Assembly (NCBI GenBank): GCA_015680685.1
Contig: MNCI01013738.1
Location: forward strand, 2,721 to 66,720
Direction: 5' to 3'
DNA: 64,000 nt
Source: Gnetum montanum
Taxonomy: Eukaryota > Streptophyta > Gnetopsida > Gnetales > Gnetaceae
Shown here in pieces: positions 22,170 through 35,061 of this stretch. The stretch's first letter is position 1; each line of letters starts with the position of its first letter. Under the pieces are notes generated by a model, which was not told where the DNA came from, did not search any database, and was given only the letters and a program-made list of their open reading frames with translations. The translations under genes and the position numbers were made by a program.

Positions 22170-23060
22170 TGATGAGCAACGAGTTACCTCCTACACCCAA
22201 CCATATGAATCACAAGTGTTCATGCATGATCTAGTTAAATTTCATGGATGGAACTAGTTGTGGCACCTAGATCATTATTCTCTAATCATAGTTCACTATC
22301 TTCCCACTTGGACTAGTGGTAGCTTTGTCACATATGGTTTAGTCCAAAGTGAGGCATATGATTTTTATTATTTTATATTTTATTGTTCTAAGATTAAAAA
22401 TAGGTTGAAACTCAATTTATAATCAATTCAACTAATCTAATTGCTAATTAATAATCAACTACCCTAACATAAGTATCCAACCCCACTTCCTGTGCACATT
22501 CTAAACACATATAATGCTGTTGGGTTCCAAATGTTAAGCATTTCTGGGATTACCAAGAGTCATACGCATGTTTAAAGTAATCATACTTATGTGCTTAATT
22601 AATTAACATGCATGAAAATGTAAATATTAACTAAGTACATGAAAAATAAATTGCATGGAAAGTAAATCTAATCTAATTCAAAGTGTTGTAATGAATAAGA
22701 ATCAATCTCGATCTTATTGCTGCTCATGCAATATGTTTAGGTACATTGCCAGTCAAATAAGACTTCATACAACTAATTCAGATACACTCTATGGGCACTC
22801 ACTAACTGTTCTCTAAGATTATAGAATAAAAATATAAGAATTCGACTACTCTATTAACAAAACTATGAAAAAATAATGCAAAACTATTTCAAAACTATCT
22901 CAAAAGAGGAACCCAAGCACTATATTTATAGGCCAAAGTATATACCCCAATGTTGGCTACCAATGTCATGGCTAGGCCTCGACATCACGTACTTGACGTC
23001 GAAGCAGACATAAAACAATAATTCATCAGTTGTCAAGGCTAGGAAAATCATGACTCATCA
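22170..23060 (-). repeat. 5' LTR of the element, 891 bp
   Basis: It begins TGATGAGTCATG at 23060 and ends TTGCTCATCA at 22170. The box TATAAATA lies near 22920-22930. Length and sequence agree with the 3' LTR at 16591-17480. Confidence 0.9.
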
Positions 23061-23065
23061 ATCAA

Positions 23066-24169
23066 CTTTGAGTTAACAATATTCATCTTTTATGATTTCA
23101 ACTATTTCAAGAATCACTAGAATCTACACTCTAGCCTAGCAACCCTTAAGAAGTTATGGGATCCATTAGATTCATAAAAATGAAAAACTTTTAGGCTAAA
23201 ATGCTAAGGAAAATGCATATCACATATACTACGGTCCTTGTGATATCACAACAAAAACACTAAATACTCAACACCCCTTCTCATTTCTCTCATAATTTGC
23301 TCAAAATACAAAAGGTGTTCTTTCCATTTTTAGCTTTCAAAGACTTCCTAGAATCATAGCTTGCTATCCAAGTGTTTATTTGACTTTGTTTAAAAAACCT
23401 ATGAGATCTTAGAATTAAGCTCTTCATCATGGGAGCCACAAAGACACGAGCTAAAAAATTTTCTAATTCCATTCTTGAAAGATTTAGATAACCTTAAAAA
23501 TAATTCATAAAATGATCTTTTAGTTGCTTTAGGACCCTAGAAATATAAAACTCATAATCACCTTACACTACAAATATCATATTTTTCAAAATTTTGGTCC
23601 AACCAAGGGAGCAATAAGGATTTGGATCATCATAAATAAATCTCAAAAACTAATAATTACCCCTTGGGTAATTAAAGATGGCATCAAAATGTGTTCCTAA
23701 GGCCAATAAACCTTTAGAACAAAGAGAGAAGATGCCAAGGGATGAATCTACACAAGGATGGGACTAGCTGTAGTAATCCTAGGCTAAGGAACAAGGTAAG
23801 AAGAATAGTAGGTACGCTTAGTGCACCAACCAATACTTCAAACTCAATAATCTATCTAGGAAGAGCTACCAACACCATATATTACTACACTAGCAACACA
23901 AGTCATACTCCCTAAGAAGTGTATTAGAGTAATCAATGATAAGGTAGTTGTGGCCAATGTACTTACTAAGCTAAACTTTAGATCCTTCTCAGAGTTCACT
24001 CCACAGGAGATGAGAATGTATCTACAAACCTCTTCACTATTGCCATCTTATTTACCAATGATAAGTGGTTTTTAGATAAGGCCTATATGTTTTAAAAAAA
24101 CTAGGTAGCTAAAGGTAGGATGCATCTTTTTCTCCTATCATTGAAGCCACTGTATCTACACTTGGGATC
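23066..24169. other. Unassigned sequence between two LTR elements
   Basis: No LTR, motif or convincing frame was found. The 60-codon frame at 23290-23472 (minus) shows no recognised motif. Confidence 0.5.
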
Positions 24170-24174
24170 CTAAA

Positions 24175-25249
24175 TAATAGGCATTTAGCAGAAATTTTAT
24201 ATCTCTATGTAACCAAGGATGCATGAAATTATTTGTGTGCATTCAAATCTATAGTTTTGGATTGTTTTAGTGAGTTGTGATACACCATTGGTAGTGCCTC
24301 ATCTTGTTCACTAGCTAACCTCATACACTACCTCACATGGTGTGCTACCTCTCTTTGTGTACTACCTTATATGGTATGTTGCCTTACCTAATGTGCTACC
24401 TCACTTGGTGTGCTACCGGACATAGTGCACTTCCTTACCTCATACACTACCTCACCACTTTTGTTACAAATCAATACCTTACAAAAAAGCTCAAAAGAGA
24501 ATTCATTTTTTAACAATTTTATTTTGCATTTTTATGGTAAGAGCTTCTCTTCCTTTCTTGGATTAGGATGTTATTTCTTTTGCTTTGTATTTTTGAGTCA
24601 TCACTTTATCATGTAGCTAGACTTTGTTGAAGTGTTGCTATGCTTTCATAACTTGAAACCATTTAATAACATAAAGTCAAATGTTTATGTAATGAATAAA
24701 GCTTAATTTGATTTTCTTAAAATAATATTATTATTAAATTTATTTATTAAATTTATAAATTATAATTAATTAATTCATTTAGATAGATTAGCCTAGCTAT
24801 CTGGAGTTTTATGATAATTTCACCTTGCTTGAGAAGATCATACTTGTACAAAATGATGTTGGGACATTAAGGTTGTAACTAAAAATATTTTATTGCTTTG
24901 TGTATTAGTGTCATACTTATCCCATAAGAGATTACGACATGGTTTGCATGTGTGTTTAATTTCTACCTTGCACCTATTTTGCAAGAAATTACAACAAGTT
25001 TTAATTGTTGTTGAATTATTTATATTTATAAAATACATAAAAATTATAAAACTATCATTTCCCTACTATGGAAACATAGGCTTCCTCATTTATATCATAT
25101 ATATTATAGCATTCGTATTTATTGAATGCAATGAGATACACAAGTAAACTTTGTAATTCACATTTCTATCATCTTCAATGTTTATGATTGATTTGCTACG
25201 CATACCATTGATAGACCTCTTATGATCTCAACTAAGGGAGACCCTATCA
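24175..25249 (+). repeat. 5' LTR of the outer element, about 1075 bp
   Basis: It shares with the 3' LTR the string ATGAAATTATTTGTGTGCAT near its start, a run of CTACCTCAC-type short repeats (24290-24450), AATAAAGCT near 24697, and an end CCCTATCA. Divergence between the LTRs is clearly larger than in the element at 16591-23060, so this insertion is older. Confidence 0.75.
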
Positions 25250-25250
25250 T

Positions 25251-25268
25251 TGACATCATTATTAAGGA
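25251..25268 (+). other. Primer binding site, strongly decayed tRNA-Asp type
   Basis: TGACATCATTATTAAGGA directly after the LTR. Compared with TGGCGCCGTTGCCGGGGA it differs at eight of 18 positions, and all eight are C-to-T or G-to-A transitions. Confidence 0.6.
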
Positions 25269-25489
25269 ATGAATCTATAAATTTTTTGTTTTATTTGTAC
25301 ATTTACAATTTTCCTTTTCTTAGTTCTTGATTTAGTAGAAAATAAAGAGCTAAAGCAATCATGGTTGAATTGAATAAGAAAAATAAATTGTAGAAAAAGC
25401 CTTAATTGGTTTAAATTACTTTTAAAACATGGTGAATAAAGCAACACCTCCTATTGTAGTGAAATTTCATCAAGAAAAACTAGGATGAT

Positions 25490-27500
25490 GAGGTGATGTA
25501 CATGGACGATTTTGCAAAGCATCTAGAAAAGCTACACCTACTACTTGAGAAGGATTTTTCCAATAAAGGATTTATTGAGGATTTGGTGGATTACATATTC
25601 ATGTTACCTCAACAATTAGAGTATGTTACTCATAAGAAGCAAGAGCTTCATGATATGATTATGGAGCAAGAGTATCAATGCATACATGCTTAGAAGTAGG
25701 TAGGGCCTTCTCCTAGAGACTTGCATTGCTACAACACGAATGATTCTAGGAGAAGAAGGTGTATGCATATTTGTCCATGTGGTCTAAGCTACACTTTTAG
25801 TAACTCAAAGTAGTCCATCATTTTTCATTTATTTTTCCTTAATTTGAATAAAAGTGTTGATAGTTTGGATGAGCCATTATTTTCATGAATCTACTAGTGT
25901 CAAATTCATGAAGTAGTTTGCATCCCAAATAAAAGTATTAAGGAGATAAAAATCAAAAAGGTTGATATGGTTGAAATTTTTACATTTAATGAGCAGTTGA
26001 ATGATGATCCATAGCTTCATGTTTAAGCATTTTTCATTATTTGTGAACAACAATGTTTGAACAATGAGTGGCAAAAGCTTCATCATTTTTTCCGCATACT
26101 CACTTATCATGATAAAAAATGGTATCAAGTTATTTCATCTAAATCTATCTCCTCTTAGGTAGAAATGTTAAGAACTTTTAATGTTAGGTTCAATCTTATG
26201 CTTGAGTTGTAAATGTTATAAAGAAGATAATAGGATGGAAGCAAGATATTAATGAATCAGTGGATGTAGCCATAAAATGGTACAATTCCATGTTCAATTG
26301 CTATCCAAATCATGGGTTAAAAAAATGTAACCAATTAATGTACCTAGTAGAAGGGCTACAACTGAAAACTCATGAAAGAATGGATATGTATGATATGATT
26401 AATTTCTAACAAAGAACAGTGGCTCTAATTGTAATTATGTTAGATTTTGCAACTAAATTAGAAGGTGAATGACAGAAGCATGTTAATGTAAAGGAAGTCT
26501 ACATAAATTCCCAATGTTAAAAGGATGTGATAAATGTTGAATGTAAGATTCAACTTTCTAATGTTAAAGTCCTTACACCAGAGAGCATGAAAACTAAGAA
26601 GATAGTAGCAAACCTTGCCTATGTTGTTGATGAGGTTTTAGATGTATTAAATCAAAAGATGACTTAGGTCTTAAGGATTTGGTTAATAAAGTTGTTAAAG
26701 TAGCTATGAAAGTAGTTACACCACAAGACAAGATTGGTGAAAGTAAAAAAAAAAAAAAAAGGTAAGAGGCCTTACCTTGATTAGGTGCCTTATCCTTATA
26801 ATTTATTTCTTTTGCCTCAATAACAACATCAACAATGAATGGGATCTAATTCTTTAAACTTGGCACCTTAGAGTGTGCCCTCTACAATGCCTCAAGCTTC
26901 ATCATACTATCTTTCTTCCTACCAAGAAACTCCACAAGCTAGGGATCAAGTACCTCAAGTAGTGTTCCATCAATATGAACCAGATCCATCATAACTATTT
27001 TAATATTTTTTGGTCTAGCAGTGTCCATCATGATCCTCTATACCATTACAAGAAAAATTTTTGAATTAGCCACAATAGAAACAAGCCCAATTCTTTAATG
27101 AAATGTACTACCCTCATTTTCCATCATCATATAGTATTGGGTAGTATCAAAATAATTATATACCTCTTATGGTGAGAAAGTTATCACCTCAAAAACAAAA
27201 GAATTTTTTCAAAAGAAACAAGAGCATTAATTTTAGTAAGGATTCATTCTCATCCTTTACTTCATCATCAATTTCAAAAGATTAGGACCAAGGAGATTGT
27301 AGTCTTAAGGACCAAAGAAATAAATTTTTTGCTCCTCCTTGAAATAAAGATAAAGAAAAAACATCCATAAGTGGAAGAAAGAAAACTTCATCTTCAAAAT
27401 TCAATCATCAAGAACAACATCTTAGATTCTTCAAAGAATCTCAATCAACTCAATCATTTGGTGATGTTGATCAAAAAGAACATTGTTAGATGTCAATCCT
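25490..27500 (+). pseudogene. gag-like remnant of the outer element
   Basis: A 66-codon frame at 25493-25693 (MMYMDDFAKHLEKLHLLLEK) may be the N-terminal part. Near 26030-26160 one frame reads NNEWQKLHHFFRILTYHDKK and near 26225-26385 another reads IIGWKQDINESVDVAIKWYN ... GLKKCNQLMYLVEGL. These align with the G-W-Q-K-L-K-L-F-P and G-W-K-Q ... D-x-A ... Y blocks of the other gag copies in the window. The copy is more diverged than the others and has many stops. A GTTGTGGGGGAA purine tract follows at about 27507-27518. Confidence 0.65.
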
Positions 27501-27519
27501 AAAATTAGTTGTGGGGGAA

Positions 27520-30395
27520 TAGAGCTCCACGTAATGGCTTTAATGGCAAAGTATGTTTTCTTTATTTTTTTGTTCATGTGCTTTAATTCTAGCTAGTGTG
27601 TGTATTTTTTTTATATGCATACTTTTTTAAACTAACAATATATCTTTCTTTGATCTATTCATTCTTTTGATTTTTTATGCATTTTTTAGCATATAGATCT
27701 ATTAATTTTGATTTTTTATTTTTAGATGTGATTTTTTAATTTTCATTTTTTAAATAGTAATGATTAATTAATTTTAATTTTTATATTCTTTTAGGTGCAT
27801 TTTGTGTGTTCATGGAAAATCAATTAATATGCTTTATAAATGCTTGTTCTTAGAGCCAAATGGTGGATGGGTAAGATTACAAATGCAATGATGATGCAAG
27901 AGTGTTAAATAGGTCTAATGTGGAACTTTGGTTGATGGAATGCACATAGAATGCAAGTTTATCCATCCTATTTTCTTCTACCATTATCAATGAATCAAAC
28001 ATATATTCATTAAGAAGCTAGATCATATGCCATAAGTGGTCAAGTTACTACTATTGGGTTCATGGAAGGATCTCATTGGCCTAGACTTTAAGGTATGTGC
28101 TCTAGAAGCCTGGTTGAGTGCTTGGTTGTTATCTGAAAAAGGATGTACAATCAAGGGATCCTATGACTATTGGAATGGATCTTGATCGATGGGGTTGGAA
28201 CGTGTGTTTGTGGTTGCCTGCATAAGCATAGTGGTCAAAGAAGGTTTGTGATTTCATGAATCTATGCTAGTCACATTGAACTCGTGGGTATGTTGCTTGA
28301 TTCATCAAATGCATGTCAAGAACTCCATGTAATAACGTAGAATTCTAAGCATCTCCAAAGGGTTGATTTTTCAAAAGTAATGATCCTCTTCTCTTTAAAA
28401 AAAAATGAAATAAAAGAATAAAGAGAGAAGAAGAAAAGAAAAAAATAAGAAAGAGAAAAATTAATAAGAAAAAATAAAACAAAAAATAAAAATAAAAATA
28501 TTTTAAAAATACATTTAGATAAAAAGAAAAGAAAAAACAAAGGATGAGATAGTGAATATATGAGCAACAAATGTTTTCTAGTAGTTTTGGCCTACACATA
28601 TTGGTAGACCTTTTAGTTTCTCACAATTAATAAGAAGATGAGTTTTGTATATGCCCCTCAAATTGGTGGTTTACCATCTAGGAAAGATGATTTGTCTATG
28701 ATCAACTTGTTGGGTTACTTAAGAGTACCAAATAAGTGTAAGTCTACAATCATTAAGCATTGCACTACACTAGCTCTAGTGGCTTTGAAGACCTAGAAGA
28801 CACTCTGAGGAAACTCTAATAAAGTTAAATGTTACTTTCAATCAAGTCCCAATCCAAAGGTCAAAATCTTATTTGACCATGATGGGTACATTCATGTTTA
28901 TTACCCAACAAAAGGACAATGCTTGGATTTGATTATTTAGCACAACTACATGGCTTGAGGAAAGGTTTCCAGTAACACCAAATTCGGAAACCTACCCTAC
29001 ATATGTGTAGGGAAGGAAGAAAACCAAATAAAAATTTTAGGCTACTAGATGATTTTATAGTAGTTCATCCAATCTAACTTCACTAATAGTTAGGCCACAG
29101 AATAATTAAAATAAGATTGCATTGGAAGTGGTAGTGCTACTTTGCATCCCTAAAAGGAGACTTATAGGTCTATCCTTACTAGTTGGGAAAGTAGTAATAA
29201 AGGGAACGAGAAGAAGATTCCCTTATAAAGTGTGATAAATGTTTTCATGCTCCCGTGAGCTAATTGAATTGCTAGTTGCGACTTGGTAGTATTGTATTTT
29301 CCTTCTCCTTTTTGGTCCATTCAAATATCCAATTTTATTCGTGTTAGTACTGCTCTATTTCATCATTGTGCATGCAAGATGTTGATCAAGGTAAATTAGG
29401 GGATGAGATTTGGTGATCCAAAAGATGGACTCACATTTAATGTTGATGTCTCACTAATTGTTGAGAATCCATAAGTATCTTACCAACAAGATTCATATGG
29501 GCAAGAAGGACAAGAGCTTTCTATGATGAAGATCCACTTACAAATTCTTGATGGCTCAACATTATGAGCAAGTGAGCTTGATGCTAAATTTTTTACAGGA
29601 TGCAAAGCACTTTGGTTTGTCTCATTCTTAGGCAGTAACAACTTCATAAGCATTGATAGTTAATAAGGATATTTCTTTTCTTGTTCATATTTGATTGCTT
29701 AATTGATTTATAGCTTTAAATTGAAATATGTATTAAATTAATCCTTTATGGTCCCCTTCATTTCTTTCTTTTTCCCTTTGTAATACTTTGATATGGGATT
29801 TTATGATTTTCCAAATTTTCACTTTATTATAGCATTATACTGTTTGAATAAATTGATTTTATATTGTTTAAATTTTTTTCAATGGTGTTTGGGTCTTTGG
29901 GCAACATTTCATTTTAATTTTGTTTTTCATTATTTATTTTTATTTAAATTTTATTTGAAGTTTTTAGATGTTTTCTTTTTTATCTTCCTTTATTGAATTT
30001 GATTTTAACTTGTTTTGATATATTTTAATTTTTATACTTTATTTATTTATTTATATTTTGTTTTAATATGTTTATATTTTTTATATTTTTATATTTTGAT
30101 TTTTTTTAGATTTTTTGTTCAAGAGTTAAATAAAAAAAAGAGGCACATGTGTGCAACTACACTTNTTTTGTTTTGCCCTTGTTGATAGCAGTAATGCTTA
30201 TTTTCCTTGTCCAAGCTAGGTGTCTTGTACCTTAATCATGCAAAGGGACAAAATCATAAATGCTTTTTTAAAAAACTTTATCATGTTTTGCATACCTACA
30301 TGTGCTGGAACATTAACTATAATGATGTTTCACATGGATATCCTTGGGTTTTATGTTTTTCATCATTCTTGCTAATAATTTTTTACAATGGATGT
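27520..30395 (+). other. Internal region of the outer element, no pol recognised
   Basis: AT-rich, with an A-rich block at 28395-28520 and a T-rich block near 29940-30115. No RT, RNase H or integrase motif was found in any frame. The single N at 30165 lies in this part. It continues at 36024 on the other side of the inner element. Confidence 0.5.
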
Positions 30396-31270
30396 TGATG
30401 AGTCATGGTTTGTCAGGTCCTATTATCAAACCCCTGTCGATATCGGGTATGTGATATCGGGCCTGCCAAGCAATATCCGACATCCGATATCAAGTCCTAT
30501 CTCATTGCCTATAAATAAGAGGTGGTGCACTTGGTTTTGGCATTAGTTCTTAGTCCTTTACCCAAACTCTTGCAATTTTTCCTTCTTAGAGTTTGAATTA
30601 TTTCTTAGTGCATGCACACAGTGTGATGATTGTAATTGTACGACATCCTTTATTCGAGTGTGATGTACTTGGACACACACATGACTGAAAATAAAGATCA
30701 AGATTACTTCATCATTGTAACATTTACTTAGTTTAATTATTTAATTGTTATTGTTATTTATTACTTTTGTAGTTAACATCTCTTTACCCTAAACTCCTAT
30801 TAAATGCGGAATGAGGATGACTTAATCACGAGCATTTAAGTGTAACTACTTGGTATCCTAGTAGTGTACCTAGGCCATGTGCTTGGTAATCCTAGTGGTA
30901 GTTGTGCACGAGGTTCAAGATATGTACGGATAATTAAGGAATAGATGCTCATCGCACTTAGGCTAGTTTAGACTCTCTTCCCCTATCTCCTCTTAGCTTA
31001 GCTTCCTCTCTCCCTTTTTCTCTTAACTTAGTTAAAGTTATTTCCCATTACCTTCAGAAGTAACATTAGTTAGAAACATATCATACACCTCACTCTAGAC
31101 TAAACCATACGTGATAAAGCAATTACTAGTCCAGGTGGGAAGATAGTGAACTATGATCAATGAGTAACTATTTGGATACCACAACTAGCCTGTCTACGGA
31201 GTTTGACCAGATCATGCATGAAACTCTTGTATTCGTATGGTTGAGTATAGGGGTACCTTGCCACTCATCA
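30396..31270 (+). repeat. 5' LTR of the nested element, 875 bp
   Basis: U3 has GATATCGGG copies at about 30439, 30453 and 30486, then TATAAATAAGAGG near 30512. An AATAAAGATCAAGATTAC signal follows near 30690. The end is GTACCTTGCCACTCATCA. It is followed by CATGCTTATATTTC, an N at 31285 and gag sequence, not by a primer site. Confidence 0.85.
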
Positions 31271-31299
31271 CATGCTTATATTTCNTAGGGGTTTCCTAT

Positions 31300-33170
31300 G
31301 AACATAAATGAAGACAACATCATCCCAACTCATGAATGCATAACCTACCAAGTGAGGATGAATCCCTACTGGCCACTACAAGCCTAATGCAAATACAAGA
31401 GGCTATTTGAATATCCCATAGGCATTGTAAGGAAAGCTATCTATCTAGGCTTGATTTAAAGAACTTTCCTAAGTTTTTAAGAGGCTACGATTTAGATTCA
31501 GAACAACATTTACAAGCCTTCTACAATGCCTATGCATGGAACAACATTGATAATGGATGGCAAAAACTTAAGCTCTTTCCTATGACACTTGTTGGCCACG
31601 CAAAAGTATGTTATAGGTTGTTAAAACCAAAATCAATATGATTTTGGCCAAAAATGGTAGAGCTCTTCAATGAAAGATATCAAACTTATAACAGAGTGTC
31701 AGCCTTGAGGAGACAAATGCAAGAGTGGAAACAATCACAACATGAACCCTTCGACATGGCCTTAGAAAGATATTAAGCATTATTAAATGACTGCCCATGC
31801 CATGAGTTCTCTAAGGAAAGGCTAATGTACCATATCATAGATGGGATTTGTAATGAAATAAGGGAGATCCTAGGGATGTATGCCTAAGGTCAACTATATG
31901 AGCTACGAACCCAACAACTCCAAGAGCTTATTAAGTAGATAGCAAAAGAAGAAGGAGAAATAGCTAGATGGGAGAGTGTTGAAAAATCTCAACAGGCCAA
32001 AAACTTTAAATCAATAAAGGCCCATAATAATGAAGAGGAGAAATCAACTCACTGCGAGGTGGAACCATCTTTGCCAGTATTAAAATCATTGGATGAAGTT
32101 GAGGCAAAGATCAATAAGATGATGGAATGGATGCATAAAATATGTGGAGAATGTGCCAACATTATTGGAGATAGAGTCATGAAGAACCAAGAAGAAGGAC
32201 AAAATACCCTTAGACAATTGGAAAGAGGGATTGAAAAAATAAGAGCTCAATTGCCAATCATATGTATCAATGCAACATTTTCTTGTATGATCACTCCAAG
32301 GGCCAATGTCCAATCTTGTCACATTTACAGGAGCATTGGGAAAGAGTGTTGCACCTAGAGTTCGTACAGAGATATTGTATTCAATTACAATGGTAGCAAT
32401 CCCAATCATGGAGGAGGCCACGTTCAAATTGGTTACACCCTTCATATCATCTAAACCTAAGTGCTTATCAAGTCCAACATCCTATTTCCCCAACTAGGTG
32501 AACATCCTCTATCTCACCACATTATTATTATTCTCCTAAATACTATGAACCCATATCCTCTCCAAAACAACCACCACATTGTGTACATTACACTTCTCCT
32601 CAATCTCAAAATTCTCATCCTTCACCTCCTTCTACATTGCCACCAGTTGTTCTAGAGGGTTTTTCACCACAGCACCAACCCACGAATGTTACTTCTGCTA
32701 CTACTAACAATAGTAGTGGGGAATCTCCTCAACACTGAAGACGCCCCTTCTTTCAACATGACCGTAAGAAGGGACAACAAAATTTTGAGCCCACTACATC
32801 CCCCAACTCAGCACAAGTCCAAAACTGTGGTGCATCTTCCTCTTTGAACCCAACACCTCATGTTACCTTATCAAGGCCACCACTCAATACTCCAACAACC
32901 ATGTAGCCCAATGAATATAGCCACATGGGGAGACATGTTGATCATTGCATACCATCTGATGATCACAAGTACCATAGTGGGTCAACTCCTTATAAATTAA
33001 CCACATCTTATAACTTGCCCCACTATGTCAACTTTGATCAAGTGTGTGAACCCCAATGGGGTAAGTATGACCGAGTCCCAACATTTCTAACATGTAAGGA
33101 TTCCAAATTTTCATTTATTAATCCTCACCATGCTCAACCATTTAGTCATGTGGGATACCCCCCATTCTAA
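31300..33170 (+). pseudogene. gag remnant of the nested element
   Basis: Core motifs in order: G-Y-D-L-D ... Q-H-L-Q-A-F-Y-N near 31485, GWQKLKLFPMTLVGHAKV near 31555-31615, a W-K-Q ... P-F-D-M-A-L-E-R-Y block near 31725, MYHIIDGICNEIREILGMYA near 31827-31886, a coiled acidic stretch, and the knuckle relic at 32271-32309 (C-N-I-F-L-Y-D-H-S-K-G-Q-C, second Cys lost). A Pro/His-rich tail follows. It aligns closely with the gag at 60661-62550. Stops and frame changes are frequent. Confidence 0.8.
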
Positions 33171-33339
33171 TAACAATTAGGATTAATAAATATTTTTCAT
33201 TTTCTTGAATCTTGAAATGTTTGGTTTTCACTTTTCAACTTATTGTTTGATCTTTTTGCCTTTTTTTCTTTTTTTCTTTTTACCTTTTTATGAGTAATAT
33301 CATTTAGGAATAAAACACTCATGTGACTCATTGGTTGAG

Positions 33340-34330
33340 GTGTTGTTCTATGTTATCAAGTCTCAGGTGACTAATTATTTGAATAGCGAGCCCACAATAT
33401 CCATTCACCCATTCTATTAATAAGAGGTTCTACCCTGGGTACAATGATATTCCTAATCATTAAAACTTAAAGTAACCTTGTGTTATCATGCCTAGAGTGA
33501 AGAAGGATGGACCAAGAGGGAATGGTTAGGGTGTGACATCAAGGGAACTTGTAGATTCTCTTTGGTGACATCTGTAAGAGTTATCATGTAGCTTGATCAT
33601 ACTAAGATCCTTGTAGATCTAATGAAAAATGGAAGTAAGAGTAATCAAAAGGCACTCAACCAGAAAACATAATGCTATTCCAAGGGGTCCCATTGGAAAG
33701 ACATGTACCCATGCCTGAAGGTAGGCAGCTTCACTGGATAAAGCAATACTTCTTCAAAAAAAAGGTGCCATAAGGAAATTCCAAATCACTCCTCCCTTGC
33801 ATGAAATGCCAATTGTCTCTCATTGGAATTAATGTGTCATTAACCTATCACTTCAAAATCAAGACCAAGTCCATTCCTCTGATCAACGACATCACATTGC
33901 TTCATGTCTCACTCTCTACAATCCCTTCTACAATTCATCCCATCTCACTGTTCATGTAATTGGGACTTGTAACTTGTGTAGCATTGAATTTATACCTCAT
34001 CATTGTGGTATCTACATGTGTGTGTTTTGTGGAACTGGTGTGGATTACATTTAACCCTTCTAGTATATACGAATATTTTAAGATGTGGTTATGCAAGGGC
34101 ATTATAAGTTGGAACCTACTTTGGGGAGGACCCACTTGCGTGACTTTTGTAATTTGTACTTGTTGCACACTACCAAATCATTTTATACCCTTCGAGTACT
34201 TCATTGACAAATCTATTCTTTCCTTTATCATCATTTATCAAATGTTTCTCAAAACCATTATGTGTCCTCTAATGGGTCACCTAAACAAACCAGGTTTGAC
34301 ATTAAAATTTTAGGGAAACTTCCTTGCAAA
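33340..34330 (+). other. Conserved non-coding 3' block of the gag-only family
   Basis: It aligns in order with 62700-63610 and, inverted, with about 18170-18960. Shared strings include GAGCCCA, GAATGGTTAGGGTGTG, GATTCTCTTTGGTGACATCT, AAGACATGTACCCATGCCTG and TATGCAAGGGCATTATAAG. The longest frame (33960-34313) is not kept in the other copies, so the block looks non-coding. Confidence 0.65.
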
Positions 34331-35061
34331 AATTTCTTACTCTAAAATCATACTAAGTAAAGACTTCAACATTTATTAAAGGTAATGAGTAAGGTATGAA
34401 ATAATTGAACTTCTTTTAATAACCATACTAACCATTGATCTTTGTGTGATTATAGATGGCCCCTAAAAGAGGAAAATAGGGAGGACCTTCTCAAGGTGCA
34501 ACTAAATGCTTAGGGGAAGGTAGAAGCCAAGGACCTAATGTAGAACATGTAGAGTAGGAGTAAAAATCATTTAGCATCCATCAAGGAACTTCTATCACTG
34601 CACAATCTAGTCAAGAAAAAGGTGGAGAGGTTAAGGCCCAAGCCTATGAAGAGGAACAATAGCTATTTGCATCATAGCATGTTAAGGCCAATCAAGTGTT
34701 CTCGTAGTTGCCGTGTCCATGGAAAGTGCCGACTCCATAAAACATTGGAACATCAACATGGACAACTCATAATCCATGGATAGAAGAGAAGAAATGTTAG
34801 GTGCTTCTTCAACGGTATCAATCTTAGAATCCTGGTGCATAGAAAAAAGGAAAGGCACCCATGGAGGAGCCACCACTATTGGGAACCCCATGATTTCCAC
34901 AAGTTTTATCTTTTGTGTCTATGTCCAAATTTTGTTTAATTCTCCACCGTGACATGAATAAATTCCTAGTCAGTCAATAATCCCATACCTATCCATTATG
35001 TAATCAATTGAACTTGTTCCTCACTTTCTTTGACTTGAGGATGAGTTTTTATTCATTCATG

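Larger units (their letters stand above)
16591..23060 (-). mobile_element. Complete gag-only LTR retrotransposon with target duplication ATCAA
   Basis: Two LTRs of 890 and 891 bp bound 6470 bp. The 5-bp target duplication ATCAA is exact at 16586-16590 and 23061-23065. A primer site follows the 5' LTR and a polypurine tract precedes the 3' LTR. Between them lie a decayed gag (about 20480-22036) and about 3 kb without recognisable protease, RT, RNase H or integrase. It is thus non-autonomous: terminal signals and a gag relic only. Gag and LTR ends are of the Athila type seen at 2265-8251. Confidence 0.88.

Noticed and set aside
28316-28599. Two Phe/Leu-rich frames that resemble membrane proteins
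   Set aside because: They are produced by an A-rich block read on the other strand; overlapping frames both look alike.
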